Source: an uncultured Rhodocyclaceae bacterium
Lineage (GTDB): Bacteria > Pseudomonadota > Gammaproteobacteria > Burkholderiales > Rhodocyclaceae
Assembly: GCA_934271525.1 (NCBI GenBank)
Contig: CAKQRL010000002.1
Span: 1 to 64,000 of the forward strand
DNA: 64,000 nucleotides
Reading direction: 5' to 3'
Below are positions 35,882 to 45,064 of this stretch, piece after piece. The notes below the pieces were generated by a model, which was given only the letters and a program-made list of their open reading frames with translations, did not search any database and was not told the DNA's origin. Position 1 is the stretch's first letter, and each line of letters starts with the position of its first letter. Both the position numbers and the translations under genes were made by a program.

Positions 35882-36565
35882 TTATTCCTTTACTGCTGTT
35901 TGAAAACTTTTGATGAGATTTTGAATGGCGGCGTATTTGGTTTTGAGCGCGGCTTGGTTGATGATTAAACGCGCCGAAATAGCGGTGATAAATTCCACTT
36001 CTTTTAAGCGATTGGCGCGCAAGGTGTTGCCAGAAGACACCAAATCCACAATGGCATCCGCCAAACCTACGAGCGGTGCCAATTCCATAGAGCCGTAGAG
36101 TTTCACCAAATCCACATGCACGCCTTTTTGGGCAAAATGTTGGCGTGCGGTTTTTAAATATTTGGTGGCAACTTTTAAGCGCGCGCCCGGTTTTGCGGCG
36201 TTTTCATAATCAAAGGATTCGGGCACAGCGACCATCATCCGACATTGTGCGATTTTCAAATCAAGCGGGGCGTAAAGCGATTCGCCACCGTGTTCTAATA
36301 AAACGTCTTGACCTGCCACGCCCAAATCTGCCGCGCCGTGTTGAACGTAGGTTGGCACATCGCTTGCGCGAACGATGATGAGCGATACATTCGCCAAATT
36401 TGTGCTGATGATAAGTTTTCGCGATTTTTCGGGATTTTCAGAAGGAACAATGCCAGCCGAAGCTAATAACGGCAAGGTTTCGTCAAAAATTCTGCCTTTG
36501 GATAAGGCGATGGTTAAAGGCTCGGTGAACACGTTTTTGTTTTCAAAAAAAATCAAAAGCGCCAT
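35882..36565 (-). CDS. hisG: ATP phosphoribosyltransferase, short form
   Basis: Catalyses the first committed step of histidine synthesis. At 227 residues it is the short form, which lacks the histidine-binding C-domain and normally needs HisZ as regulatory partner; no hisZ is in the window. It shows ALSKGRIFDETLPLL, ASDVPTYVQHGAADLGVAGQDVL, VATKYLKTARQHF and GLADAIVDLVSSGNTLRAN. The start is uncertain: ATG 36565 or GTG 36532, neither with a clear ribosome site. Confidence 0.94.
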   Translation of the reverse strand: MALLIFFENKNVFTEPLTIALSKGRIFDETLPLLASAGIVPSENPEKSRKLIISTNLANVSLIIVRASDVPTYVQHGAADLGVAGQDVLLEHGGESLYAPLDLKIAQCRMMVAVPESFDYENAAKPGARLKVATKYLKTARQHFAQKGVHVDLVKLYGSMELAPLVGLADAIVDLVSSGNTLRANRLKEVEFITAISARLIINQAALKTKYAAIQNLIKSFQTAVKE

Positions 36566-36595
36566 TTTAAAGTTTTATAGAAAAAATTGCGATTT

Positions 36596-36646
36596 TCCAC
36601 GGTGAACGCTTTGTTTTTTTGAAAAAAATTTGGCGTTGACCGTGGA
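36596..36646. repeat. inverted 12-mer pair upstream of hisG
   Basis: TCCACGGTGAAC and GTTGACCGTGGA, offset 39 bp, with the variable bases mismatched. Confidence 0.86.
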
Positions 36647-36663
36647 TTTTTGTGTTTAAAATT

Positions 36664-36829
36664 AAATAAAAATGAATGGAGAAAATGATGACTTGGCAAA
36701 ATTTGGCAATTTTGAATCGGCGACTAGCGCATTAAATCCCGCATTTTAGAAACCAATGGCGGCGTTGTGATTGCCGAGATTTTGGAAGTTTATAAAATCA
36801 CTCATCGCCAAAGTGCTTATAAAGATTAA
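36664..36829 (+). pseudogene. possible decayed gene fragment
   Basis: Between two repeat pairs. A ribosome-site-like AATGGAGAAAATG leads a short frame (MTWQNLAILNRRLAH, stop at about 36736), and a second frame reads ILETNGGVVIAEILEVYKITHRQSAYKD to a stop at about 36829. They look protein-like but do not join. I do not recognise the family. Confidence 0.3.
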
Positions 36830-36834
36830 AAAAA

Positions 36835-36885
36835 TCCACGGTAAACGTTAAAAAAATTTGAAAAAAATCAAAGGTTTACCGTGGA
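36835..36885. repeat. inverted 12-mer pair after the CorC-like gene
   Basis: TCCACGGTAAAC and its exact inverse, offset 39 bp; it ends 3 bp from the stop codon of the CorC-like gene. Confidence 0.88.
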
Positions 36886-36888
36886 AAA

Positions 36889-38157
36889 TCATTGTTTTTC
36901 AAGCGGTTTGAAAATTTTGATGGTTAAAATGCTTTTGTCTTCGGTGTGCACAATTTCAATGGGCACTTGATTGATTTTCAAACACACTTCGCCATCGGGA
37001 ATTTCTTCCAAATATTCGGTGATTAAACCATTGATGGTTTTGGGACCATTTAAAGGAAAATTCAACTGCAATTTGCGGTTTAAATCACGCAAAGTGGTGG
37101 CGCCTTCCACCAAAATATCGTTGTTTTCCGACCATTTTAAAACGTTTAAACCTTGAATTTTGGCATCAAAATCGCCGATCAATTCTTCCACAATGCTAGA
37201 CAAAGTGACAATGCCTAAAATCTCGCCGTATTCATCCACCACAAAACCCAAGCGGTGGTGATTTTTTTTAAAAAAAGAAAGTTGTGCGCCGATGGGCGTG
37301 CCAAGCGGCAAATAATACGGCGCGCGCATTTCTTGCACGATATTTTCCGTTTGAAAATGTTCACAACTTAAATTTTCCAAAATAGAACGCAGCGGCAAAA
37401 CGCCCAATAAATTGTCCAAACTGCCTTGGCAAACCGGCAAAATGCTGTGTTGGCAAGTGCTGATTTGTCGGCGCAAATCGGCAATAGAATGCGTTAAATC
37501 CAAAAAATCAATAAAAGGGCGCGGCGTCATAATATCTTCAACTTTTAAATTTTGAATTTCAAACAACGCTGCCAACATATTGCGATGGTCAAGCGGCAAA
37601 TGTTGGGAATTTTCCAAAATTAACGTGCGCAATTCTTCGTTGGTGAGTGTGCTTTTGGAATCATCGGTTTTGTTTAAGCGCAAACACCACAAAATGATTT
37701 TAGGAAACAAATTCACAAAATAAACCACTGGATAAAGCAGTTTTAAAAGCGGCATTAAAATATACGCCAAAAAAATCGCCAGATTTTCGGCATAACGCGC
37801 GCCGATGATTTTGGGCGTAATTTCTGAAAAAACCAAAATGGCAAAGGTAATGGCAAGTGTGGCAATAGAAAGCGCCCATTCGTTTTTGCCGAATAAATCA
37901 ATGGCAATTACGCCAACCAGTGTGGCGGCGGCGGCATTGACCAAATTGTTGCCTAATAAAATCATTCCCAATAAGCGCTCGCTTTGGTTTAATAAATCCA
38001 ATGCCCAAATGGCGCCTTGGTTGCCGTTTTTTGCCCAATGTTTTAAGCGAAAACGGTTGGATGCAATCATTGCCGTTTCGCTAATAGAAAAAAAAGCAGA
38101 CAAAAAAAGCAAAACGCCCAAAATTAAAAATTGTTCCAAAAGAGAAAGTTGATTCAT
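36889..38157 (-). CDS. CNNM/CBS-domain membrane protein (CorC/HlyC-like, YfjD type)
   Basis: A 422-residue membrane protein with an N-terminal DUF21/CNNM domain (about four membrane segments in residues 1-150), two CBS domains (IMTPRPFIDFLDL at about 212; LPVCQGSLDNLLGV; FVVDEYGEILGIVTL at about 315) and a C-terminal CorC/HlyC domain. Relatives take part in magnesium or cobalt efflux; hemolysin labels are historical. It overlaps the small upstream gene (ATGA). Confidence 0.88.
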   Translation of the reverse strand: MNQLSLLEQFLILGVLLFLSAFFSISETAMIASNRFRLKHWAKNGNQGAIWALDLLNQSERLLGMILLGNNLVNAAAATLVGVIAIDLFGKNEWALSIATLAITFAILVFSEITPKIIGARYAENLAIFLAYILMPLLKLLYPVVYFVNLFPKIILWCLRLNKTDDSKSTLTNEELRTLILENSQHLPLDHRNMLAALFEIQNLKVEDIMTPRPFIDFLDLTHSIADLRRQISTCQHSILPVCQGSLDNLLGVLPLRSILENLSCEHFQTENIVQEMRAPYYLPLGTPIGAQLSFFKKNHHRLGFVVDEYGEILGIVTLSSIVEELIGDFDAKIQGLNVLKWSENNDILVEGATTLRDLNRKLQLNFPLNGPKTINGLITEYLEEIPDGEVCLKINQVPIEIVHTEDKSILTIKIFKPLEKQ

Positions 38158-38339
38158 TTTTTCTTTTTTTCTTCAAAATGTTGGCAAATGATTCCCGAAC
38201 TGCTTAAAACTTCAAGCGCGGGCATTTTGTTGGTTTGAAAACCCAAAATGGTGCAGGCATAAGGATGCGCAATTTGGTAGGTGATTTGATAAAACCGACA
38301 AGCTGGACAAAAAGGGCGAGCAGGGCGCAAAGCAGGCAT
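38154..38339 (-). CDS. small conserved Cys-rich protein
   Basis: A 61-residue protein with FCPACRFYQITYQIAHPYACTILGF, then LEVLSSSGIICQHFE. The spacing of four Cys resembles a small family common in betaproteobacteria and sometimes mislabelled uracil-DNA glycosylase. The CxxC pair and later Cys residues could bind a metal. It starts 5 bp after the prfB stop and overlaps the next gene, so it is translated in the same operon. Function unknown. Confidence 0.72.
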   Translation of the reverse strand: MPALRPARPFCPACRFYQITYQIAHPYACTILGFQTNKMPALEVLSSSGIICQHFEEKKKK

Positions 38340-38344
38340 TTTTT

Positions 38345-39449
38345 TTAAATTCCTTTTTTTAAACTGGCTTGAATGAACATATCTAAATCGCCATCCAAAA
38401 CGGCTTGCGTGTTGCCGGTTTCCACATTGGTGCGCAAATCTTTAATGCGCGATTGGTCTAACACATAAGAGCGAATTTGATGCCCCCAAGCAATATCGGA
38501 TTTTGATTCTTCAAGCGCTTGTTGTGCCGCGCGTTTTTTGCGCATTTCAAATTCATAAAGTCGCGCGCGAAGCATTTTCCATGCTTCATCGCGGTTGCGG
38601 TGTTGCGAGCGATCATTTTGGCATTGCACCACAATGTTGGTGGGAATATGCGTTAAGCGCACCGCAGAATCGGTTTTGTTAATGTGTTGGCCGCCCGCGC
38701 CCGATGCCCGAAAAGTATCCACGCGCACATCCGCTGGATTGATTTCAATTTCAATGGAATCATCAATTTCCGGATAAACAAAAACGGATGCAAAACTGGT
38801 GTGCCGCTTGGCATTGGCATCAAAAGGCGATTTTCTGACCAAACGATGAATGCCCGTTTCGGTTTTCAAAATGCCAAAAGCATAATCGCCGGAAAATTTC
38901 AACGTGGCGCTTTTAATGCCTGCCACATCGCCTTCGGATTCTTCTAAAATTTCCACATTAAAACTGCGCCGCTCGCCAAAACGCGCATACATACGCAACA
39001 ACATTGCCGCCCAATCTTGTGCTTCGGTGCCGCCTGCGCCCGATTGTATTTCCAAAAAAGCGTTGAAAATATCTTCTTCTTGGGCAAACATTCGCCGAAA
39101 TTCCAAAGCCGCCAATTCTTGTTCTATTTTTTGATTGTCTTCTTGCACGGCAAAAAGGGTGGCTTCATCGTTTTCTAATTTGCCTAATTCAAACAAATCT
39201 TTGCCATCTTCAATGGCGTGCGTGATTTTTTCCAACACCAAAACCACGTTTTCCAAACGTTTTTTTTCTTTGTTTAAATTTTGTGCGTGTTCGGGATTGT
39301 TCCAAATGTTGGCATCTTCCAATTCTTTGTTAATCAATTCCAAACGTTCTTTTTGCGCATCAAAGTCAAAGATACCTCCGCAATGATTGGGCGCGTGCTT
39401 CAAAATCATTCAACGCATTTTCAATTTGGTTTTCTTGTTCTTTGTCCAT
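38345..39449 (-). CDS. prfB: peptide chain release factor 2, with programmed +1 frameshift
   Basis: Terminates translation at UGA and UAA. Zero frame starts at ATG 39449 (MDKEQENQIENALNDFEARAQS) and reaches CGG AGG TAT CTT TGA, with the stop at 39366-39368. A +1 shift continues DFDAQKERLEL to the stop at 38345, giving 367 residues. The main domain has GGQHINKTDSAVRLTHIPT (GGQ loop). The shift site CTTTGAC and upstream internal ribosome site GGAGG are the classic autoregulatory arrangement. The ATG has AAAGG upstream. Confidence 0.95.
39366..39383 (-). promoter_or_regulatory. prfB programmed frameshift site
   Basis: On the - strand the site reads GCGGAGGTATCTTTGA then C: Shine-Dalgarno-like GGAGG, slippery CTT, and an in-frame UGA. 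Low RF2 favours the shift. Confidence 0.93.
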
Positions 39450-39490
39450 TTTTGGCATCCTTTAAAAAAATTTTAAAAAATTTTAAAAAA

Positions 39491-39541
39491 TCCACGGTCA
39501 ACCTTAAAAAATTTTGAAAAAAATTTTTGGTTTACCGTGGA
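39491..39541. repeat. inverted 12-mer pair between recN and prfB
   Basis: TCCACGGTCAAC and GTTTACCGTGGA, offset 39 bp. The second arm overlaps the recN stop codon region. Confidence 0.86.
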
Positions 39542-41196
39542 AAATCATCGTTTAACAATTCTTGGGCGTGCGCCAAAGTAATTTCGGTTAAATCCACGCC
39601 GCCCAACATCCGCGCGATTTCTTGCTTGCGGGATTCGGCATCCAAAAGGGCAATGGAAGACAAAATTTCACCATTGACTTCGGCTTTTTTCACTTGCCAT
39701 TGGTGGTGCGCGCGCGCGGCTACTTGCGGCAAATGCGTTACACACAAAATTTGCTTGTTTTCTGCAATTTTGCGCAAAAGCCGCCCGACAATTTCAGCAA
39801 CAGCCCCGCCAATGCCCACATCCACTTCGTCAAAAATCAGCGTGGGAACCGTGGAAGCGGACGACAAAAACACTTGTATTGCCAAACTAATGCGGGACAA
39901 TTCCCCGCCTGATGCAATTTTGGCAAGCGGTTTTAATTCGCCGCCTTTGTATCCAATTAAAAATTCCACATTTTCCAAACCAAAAGCGGCAGGCGATTCC
40001 AAAGGTTGAATTGCCACGCTAAATTCGGTGCCGCCCATTGCCAAATCTTTCAAACTTTGTGTGATGGCAAGGCTCATACGTTTGGCGGCGGATTTTCTTT
40101 TTTCCGTCAAGGCTTTTGCCGCTTGAAAATAAGCGGATTCGGATTCCAATACTTTTTTTTCCAAACTTTCTAAATCGCTCAACGCTTCCAAATTTTCCAA
40201 TTCTTTTAAGGTGGCATTGTAAAATTCGGGCAAAGTTTCTGGCGCAATGCGGTATTTTCTAGCGGTTTGCAAAAAATCGGCAAGTCGGTTATTGACAATA
40301 TTTAAGCGTTCGGGGTCTAAACTTGCGCGATTTTCCGCGCGCTCCAACTGCGTTTTAATTTCCCAAACTTCGTTTTCAATGGAAGAAAAAAGCGCTTCAA
40401 TTTCCGCAAAAGTAGAGTCCAATTCTGCCAAACTTTCAAAGCGGTGATGAATTTGCCGCAAGGTTTTTTCCAAAGGATTTTCCGCTTCAAACAAAAGATT
40501 GCGCGCAAAATGAATGGTTTCCAAAAATTGCGCCGCGTGGCTTAACCGCTTTTCTTCATTTTCTAATTCTTCCCATTCTTTTGGTTTTGCCGCCAAAAGT
40601 TCCAAATCTTCTTTTTGCCAAGTTAAGCGTTCGCGCTCGCGGTCCAATAATTGCGCTTTGTTTTGGGCGGTTTGCAAGTTTTGGCGCGCCGTTTGCCACG
40701 TTTTGTAAAGGTTTTTAAGGTTCAAAACCTCTTCATTTAAAGCGGCTTCACTATCCAACAATTCCCGCTGAATTTGCGGTTTTAAAAGCGATTGGTGCGC
40801 GTGTTGACCGTGGATATCCACCAAAAACTCGCCGATATTTTTTAAAGTGGTAAGAGAAACATTGTTTTCATTCACATACGCGCGGGATTTGCCGTTTTTT
40901 TCAATGACGCGGCGAATAAGCAAGGTTTGCGCGTCATCTTTGTTTTCCAAATCGTTTTCATTTAAAAAATGTTGAAGCGATTGCGCAATAGAAAATTCGG
41001 CATTCAAAATGGTTTTGTTGCAACCTTGGCGAATAAAAGAAGTATCCGTTTTGGCGCCCAAAAGTAGCGCAATCGCATCAATTAAAATGGATTTGCCAGC
41101 GCCTGTTTCTCCCGTTAAAGCCGAAAAACCGCTTTGAAAATCCAAAGTCAAGTGGGAGACAATCACAAAATCGCGTAAATTTAATTGCAATAACAT
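39532..41196 (-). CDS. recN: DNA repair protein RecN
   Basis: SMC-like ATPase for double-strand break repair, 554 residues. Walker A GETGAGKS lies near residue 30, DIHGQHAHQ near 129, long coiled-coil arms follow, then LASGGELSRISLAI signature and LIFDEVDVGIGG Walker B near 480. I use ATG 41196 (MLLQLNLRDF) rather than the upstream in-frame ATG, because RecN proteins start there. It is 4 bp after nadK. A 12-mer (40803-40814) falls on the codons of the conserved DIHGQ motif. Confidence 0.94.
   Translation of the reverse strand: MLLQLNLRDFVIVSHLTLDFQSGFSALTGETGAGKSILIDAIALLLGAKTDTSFIRQGCNKTILNAEFSIAQSLQHFLNENDLENKDDAQTLLIRRVIEKNGKSRAYVNENNVSLTTLKNIGEFLVDIHGQHAHQSLLKPQIQRELLDSEAALNEEVLNLKNLYKTWQTARQNLQTAQNKAQLLDRERERLTWQKEDLELLAAKPKEWEELENEEKRLSHAAQFLETIHFARNLLFEAENPLEKTLRQIHHRFESLAELDSTFAEIEALFSSIENEVWEIKTQLERAENRASLDPERLNIVNNRLADFLQTARKYRIAPETLPEFYNATLKELENLEALSDLESLEKKVLESESAYFQAAKALTEKRKSAAKRMSLAITQSLKDLAMGGTEFSVAIQPLESPAAFGLENVEFLIGYKGGELKPLAKIASGGELSRISLAIQVFLSSASTVPTLIFDEVDVGIGGAVAEIVGRLLRKIAENKQILCVTHLPQVAARAHHQWQVKKAEVNGEILSSIALLDAESRKQEIARMLGGVDLTEITLAHAQELLNDDFPR
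40803..40814 (-). repeat. 12-mer match inside recN
   Basis: GTTGACCGTGGA, on codons for the universally conserved IHGQ of RecN and without an AT tail. It may be a chance match, though it is a perfect core. Confidence 0.5.
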
Positions 41197-41200
41197 TTTT

Positions 41201-42112
41201 TTAATCGGGTAATGTTCCGCTCCAATTGAGTTTTTGGCGCAACATTGCAAAATAACTGTAAGCCGGCGGGTGCAAAAAGGAAATGGTGTAAGGCGCGCGC
41301 TGAATTTTAATCACATCGCCAGCGTTCAAAGGCATACTGATTTGCCCGTCAAAGTGAATGTCGGCACCTTCTTGATTGATGGGATTTTGAATGCAAATGC
41401 GCGCCGAATCCGAAACAATTAAAGGACGATTAGAAAGCGTGTGCGCACAAAGCGGCACCAAAGCAATCCCATTTAAGCCCGGGTGCAAAATCGGCCCGCC
41501 CGCCGCCAAGGCATAAGCGGTTGAACCAGTGGGCGTTGCAATAATCAAGCCATCGCCATTTTGGGTGGAGATGAATTCTTGGTCTATAAACAAAGACAAT
41601 TCTATTAAACGCCCGCCGCCGCGGCTAATCACAATATCGTTTAAAGCAATGTTTTGCGCAAAAAGCGTTTCATTGCGCCAAATTTCACCTTTTAATAAAA
41701 AACGTTGTTTGGCAGAAAAACGCCCAGAGAGCAAATCATCCACCAAGGAAGGTAAAGCATTGCAGGCAATATCGGTCATAAAACCCAATTTGCCTTGATT
41801 CACACCAATTAAGGGCACGTGATGCGGCGCAAGCGTGCGTGCCGAAGAAAGCATAGTGCCATCGCCTCCTAAAACAATAGCCACATCCACATGCGCGCCA
41901 AATTCTTCTAGTGGCAAAGTTTCCCAAGGGATGACTTGCCCTTTTTGTTTGAGCGAATCGGCTGTATCTGAATCAATAATCACGCACACACCGCGCGATT
42001 CCAATAAAAAAGCCAATTCCAACAAAGCGCGCGAAACTTCTGGGCTTTTGTATTTGCCAATTAAGCCTAATGAATGCGGCCAGTTGGGAGATGTGGCAGG
42101 TGTTTTGGGCAT
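41201..42112 (-). CDS. nadK: NAD kinase
   Basis: Phosphorylates NAD to NADP. The 303-residue protein has the GGDGTML signature (about residue 80), GVNQGKLGFMTDI, the ATPTGSTAYALAAGGPI motif and PLCAHTLSNRPLIV. It lies between argJ and recN with gaps of 9 and 4 bp, so the three form an operon. nadK-recN linkage is common in proteobacteria. Confidence 0.95.
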   Translation of the reverse strand: MPKTPATSPNWPHSLGLIGKYKSPEVSRALLELAFLLESRGVCVIIDSDTADSLKQKGQVIPWETLPLEEFGAHVDVAIVLGGDGTMLSSARTLAPHHVPLIGVNQGKLGFMTDIACNALPSLVDDLLSGRFSAKQRFLLKGEIWRNETLFAQNIALNDIVISRGGGRLIELSLFIDQEFISTQNGDGLIIATPTGSTAYALAAGGPILHPGLNGIALVPLCAHTLSNRPLIVSDSARICIQNPINQEGADIHFDGQISMPLNAGDVIKIQRAPYTISFLHPPAYSYFAMLRQKLNWSGTLPD

Positions 42113-42121
42113 AATGATTGA

Positions 42122-43324
42122 TTAGCTTCTGTAATCGGCGTTGATGGAAACATAATCGTGCGACAAATCGCAAGTATAAAGCCGAAAATGCGCCTTGCCG
42201 CGATTCAATTCCACGCCAATGGTAATTTCACTTTTTGCCATCACGCGTTTGCCGTCTTCTTCTTGGTAATTTGAGGCTCTGCCGCCATTTTCAGCCACCA
42301 AAACATCGTCCAAATAAACTTTTAAAATAGCCACATTTAAATCATCAATGCCGGCATAACCGATTGCCGCCAAAATGCGCCCCAAGTTTGGGTCGCTTGC
42401 AAAAAAAGCCGTTTTCACCAAAGGCGAATGTGCAATGGCGCGCGCAATTTTTTGGCATTCTGCTTCGTTGTTGCCGCCAGAAACATCAATGGTGATGAAT
42501 TTGGTTGCGCCTTCGCCATCTTGAACAATGGCTTTGGCAAGTTGCAAAGAAACCGCATGAATGGCGTTTTTTAATTCTTGCCAACCATCTTCTTCGCCCG
42601 TTTCAAATTTTAAAGGAAGAGCACCTGTTGCCATTAAAATAAACGAATCGTTGGTGGAAGTATCACCATCCACGCTAATGGCGTTAAAAGATTGCGCGGC
42701 GGCTTCTTGGATTGTTTTTTGCAAAAGGGCAGGTGAGACCGCCGCATCCAATGCCACAAAACCCAACATCGTTGCCATATTGGGATGAATCATCCCCGCG
42801 CCTTTGGCTATGCCGGTGATGTGAATTTTTTGCCCGTTGATTGCAACTTCTTGTGAGGCAATTTTTGCGCGCGTATCCGTTGTCATAATGGCGTGCGCGG
42901 CGTTTTCCCAGTTTTGCGCGTTTAAATTTTCTTTTGCATTAGGCAATGCGGCAATTAAGCGTTCAACGGGCAAATGTTCCAAAATCACGCCGGTGGAAAA
43001 GGGCAACACTTCGGATTCTTGAATGTTTAACAATTGAGCCGCCGCCGCACAAGTTTTTTTTGCAGCTTGTAAACCGATTTCGCCGGTGCCGGCATTGGCA
43101 ATGCCGGTGTTAATCACCAATGCGCGGATTTTGCCGTTGGTTTTTTTTAGATGTTTTTTGCACACTTGAACGGGCGCGGCGCAAAAGCGATTTTGCGTAA
43201 AAACGCCCGCCACCGTTGCTGTTTCTGGCAAGGTGATGAGCGTTAAATCTTGGTGATTTTTTTTGCGGATTCCAGCCGCCGCCGTGCCCAAGCACAATTT
43301 TAAAACGTGAAAAATAGTTGGCAT
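42122..43324 (-). CDS. argJ: bifunctional ornithine acetyltransferase/N-acetylglutamate synthase
   Basis: Recycles the acetyl group in arginine synthesis. The 400-residue precursor cleaves itself before Thr in the ATMLGFVALDAA motif (GMIHPNMATMLGF at about 180). It also shows VINTGIANAGTG and SVDGDTSTNDSF. The cyclic route uses ArgJ while ArgA (22298) primes it. First gene of an argJ-nadK-recN operon. Confidence 0.95.
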   Translation of the reverse strand: MPTIFHVLKLCLGTAAAGIRKKNHQDLTLITLPETATVAGVFTQNRFCAAPVQVCKKHLKKTNGKIRALVINTGIANAGTGEIGLQAAKKTCAAAAQLLNIQESEVLPFSTGVILEHLPVERLIAALPNAKENLNAQNWENAAHAIMTTDTRAKIASQEVAINGQKIHITGIAKGAGMIHPNMATMLGFVALDAAVSPALLQKTIQEAAAQSFNAISVDGDTSTNDSFILMATGALPLKFETGEEDGWQELKNAIHAVSLQLAKAIVQDGEGATKFITIDVSGGNNEAECQKIARAIAHSPLVKTAFFASDPNLGRILAAIGYAGIDDLNVAILKVYLDDVLVAENGGRASNYQEEDGKRVMAKSEITIGVELNRGKAHFRLYTCDLSHDYVSINADYRS

Positions 43325-43388
43325 AGTTGAACTTTTGGGAAAAAAGTTTAAAGAAAGAAAGCGTTATTGTAGAGTTTTTTTCTTTTTT

Positions 43389-43439
43389 TCCACGGTCAAC
43401 GCCATTATTTTTTCAAAAAAAATCCACGTTGACCGTGGA
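43389..43439. repeat. inverted 12-mer pair between argJ and metN
   Basis: TCCACGGTCAAC and its exact inverse, offset 39 bp, T-run/A8 centre. Terminator position for metN. Confidence 0.88.
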
Positions 43440-43444
43440 TTTTT

Positions 43445-44413
43445 TTAAATCTCCCACAACACGCCGCTTTGTTGCAAAAATTGCACCACGCGGTCTTTGT
43501 CTTTTTCAGCGATGTTAATCACAAAATGCCCCAAGGCAATATCGTTTAAGCGTTCAATGCGCCCCCAAACAATATTAAAATCAATGTTCAACTGCCTTGC
43601 CATTTGCGTAATCACGCTGTGTTGCGCCACTTCTTTGGGATAATAAAGTTTGACATTCACGCCTGTTGTTGGCAGCGATTCATTGATTTCATTCTCGCCC
43701 AAAAATGCCAACATTTTTTCATCGGGTTTTAAAAAAAGTTCTTGCGTTTGCCCCGCGCCGATAATTTTGCCGTGTTCCAATAAAACCGCTTTTTGCGCAA
43801 TGTGTTTGACCACTTCCATTTGGTGCGTTACCAAAACAATGGCAATGCCCAATTCTTGATTGATTTCACGCAACAAATCCAAAATGTTTTTGGTGATGTG
43901 CGGGTCTAGCGCCGAAGTGGCTTCATCGCTTAACAAAATTTTGGGTTTTAAGGTTAAGGCGCGCGCAATTGCCACGCGCTGCTTTTGTCCGCCGGATAAT
44001 TCCACCGGATACGCTTTGGCTTTGTGCGCCAAACCAACCCAATTTAATAATTCTGAAACGCGTTGTTGAATTTCATCTTCTTCAAATTGATGAATGCGCA
44101 AAGGCATTGCGATATTTTCAAAAACATTTTTGCGACTCATCAAGGCAAAATGCTGAAAAATCATACCAATATTGCGGCGCAACTGGCGCAATTTTTGGTG
44201 ATTTTGCGCCACCTCGCTGATTTCTTCGCCAAACACTTTTAAACTGCCGCTTTGGTAAGTTTCAAGCGCATTGATGCAGCGCAAAAGCGTGGATTTTCCT
44301 GCGCCAGAATGTCCGACAATGGCAAAAATATCGCCAGCTTGAATGCTTAAACCAATATCATCCAAAACCTGTTCATTGCCGTAAAATTTTTGTAAATGCG
44401 CAATTTCAATCAT
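43445..44413 (-). CDS. metN: methionine ABC transporter ATPase
   Basis: ATP-binding subunit of the D/L-methionine importer, 322 residues. Walker A GHSGAGKST (residue 34), signature LSGGQKQR, Walker B ILLSDEATSALDP, H-loop VTHQ, and a C-terminal NIL domain (about 245-322) that binds methionine for feedback inhibition. metI and metQ would be expected next to it but are not in the window. Confidence 0.92.
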   Translation of the reverse strand: MIEIAHLQKFYGNEQVLDDIGLSIQAGDIFAIVGHSGAGKSTLLRCINALETYQSGSLKVFGEEISEVAQNHQKLRQLRRNIGMIFQHFALMSRKNVFENIAMPLRIHQFEEDEIQQRVSELLNWVGLAHKAKAYPVELSGGQKQRVAIARALTLKPKILLSDEATSALDPHITKNILDLLREINQELGIAIVLVTHQMEVVKHIAQKAVLLEHGKIIGAGQTQELFLKPDEKMLAFLGENEINESLPTTGVNVKLYYPKEVAQHSVITQMARQLNIDFNIVWGRIERLNDIALGHFVINIAEKDKDRVVQFLQQSGVLWEI

Positions 44414-44435
44414 TTGTTTTTGAAAAAAATTTCAA

Positions 44436-44447
44436 GTTGACCGTGGA
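44436..44447 (-). repeat. 12-mer repeat upstream of metN
   Basis: GTTGACCGTGGA with an A-run tail on the left; single copy between two same-strand genes. Confidence 0.83.
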
Positions 44448-44472
44448 TTTTTAATTGTTTTTTTATTCCACT

Positions 44473-44874
44473 TTAATTCCCATTTTCATCGGGAATCAGC
44501 GTAAATAATTCTTTGGAAAGTTTGGTCATTTCAGAGGTTAATTTCAAACGCTCAATAAAATCTTGGCAAGTTTTTTCATCCAATTCGTTTTGTTTGATTT
44601 CTTGCAAAATTTCCAAAGATTTTAAAGAATGCGCACGCTCCAAATCCATGAGTTTGATTTGCCAAGCGTAAAGATCTTTTTTCATTTGCGTTTTGTTTTC
44701 CATTTGTTCTTGCAAACGCAACATTTCTTGGAGATTTTTTAAAGAATCGGCACGCAAAGTAGAAAATTGCGCAAAGCATTTTGCCGAACAATGCGCATTT
44801 TGCAAGTTTTGATTTTGCGCAAAAGCAGAAAAACTGCCGCATAACACGCACAAACAAAGGATTTTTTTGAACAC
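44473..44874 (-). CDS. small exported helical protein
   Basis: A 133-residue protein read from a GTG at 44874, 7 nt after a perfect AAGGAG. The first about 20 residues (FKKILCLCVLCGSFSAFA) are a signal peptide. The mature part holds two Cys near the start (CSAKC) and then is charged and helical, probably a coiled coil. Function unknown. The ribosome site lies within 10 bp of the 3' end of tRNA-Leu, so tRNA and mRNA are probably one transcript. Confidence 0.68.
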   Translation of the reverse strand: MFKKILCLCVLCGSFSAFAQNQNLQNAHCSAKCFAQFSTLRADSLKNLQEMLRLQEQMENKTQMKKDLYAWQIKLMDLERAHSLKSLEILQEIKQNELDEKTCQDFIERLKLTSEMTKLSKELFTLIPDENGN

Positions 44875-44888
44875 TTTTTTGCTCCTTG

Positions 44889-44974
44889 TGGTGCTCTGGG
44901 CGGGACTTGAACCCGCACGACTTAAAGCCACTACCCCCTCAAGATAGCGTGTCTACCAATTCCACCACCAGAGC
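44889..44974 (-). tRNA. tRNA-Leu (GAG)
   Basis: Class II tRNA with a long variable arm. Acceptor GCTCTGG, anticodon GAG in the loop TTGAGGG between CTATC and GGTAG, GGTTCAAGTCC T-arm, encoded CCA. It lies 4 bp after tRNA-Val. Confidence 0.94.
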
Positions 44975-44978
44975 TTTT

Positions 44979-45054
44979 TGGTGCGTTCTGACGGGCTCGA
45001 ACCGCCGACATCCAGCTTGTAAGGCTAGCGCTCTACCAACTGAGCTAAGAACGC
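44979..45054 (-). tRNA. tRNA-Val (TAC)
   Basis: Acceptor GCGTTCT pairs with AGAACGC; anticodon TAC in the loop CTTACAA; GGTTCGAGCC T-arm; CCA encoded. Transcribed first in the tRNA pair. Confidence 0.95.
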
Positions 45055-45064
45055 AAAATGCGGA

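Noticed and set aside
40803..40814. 12-mer in recN as a functional uptake element
   Set aside because: It falls on the invariant DIHGQ codons and has no AT tail, so protein constraint alone can explain it.
41197..41250. N-terminal extension of RecN
   Set aside because: RecN proteins start at the MLLQLNLRDF segment; the extra residues overlap the nadK end.
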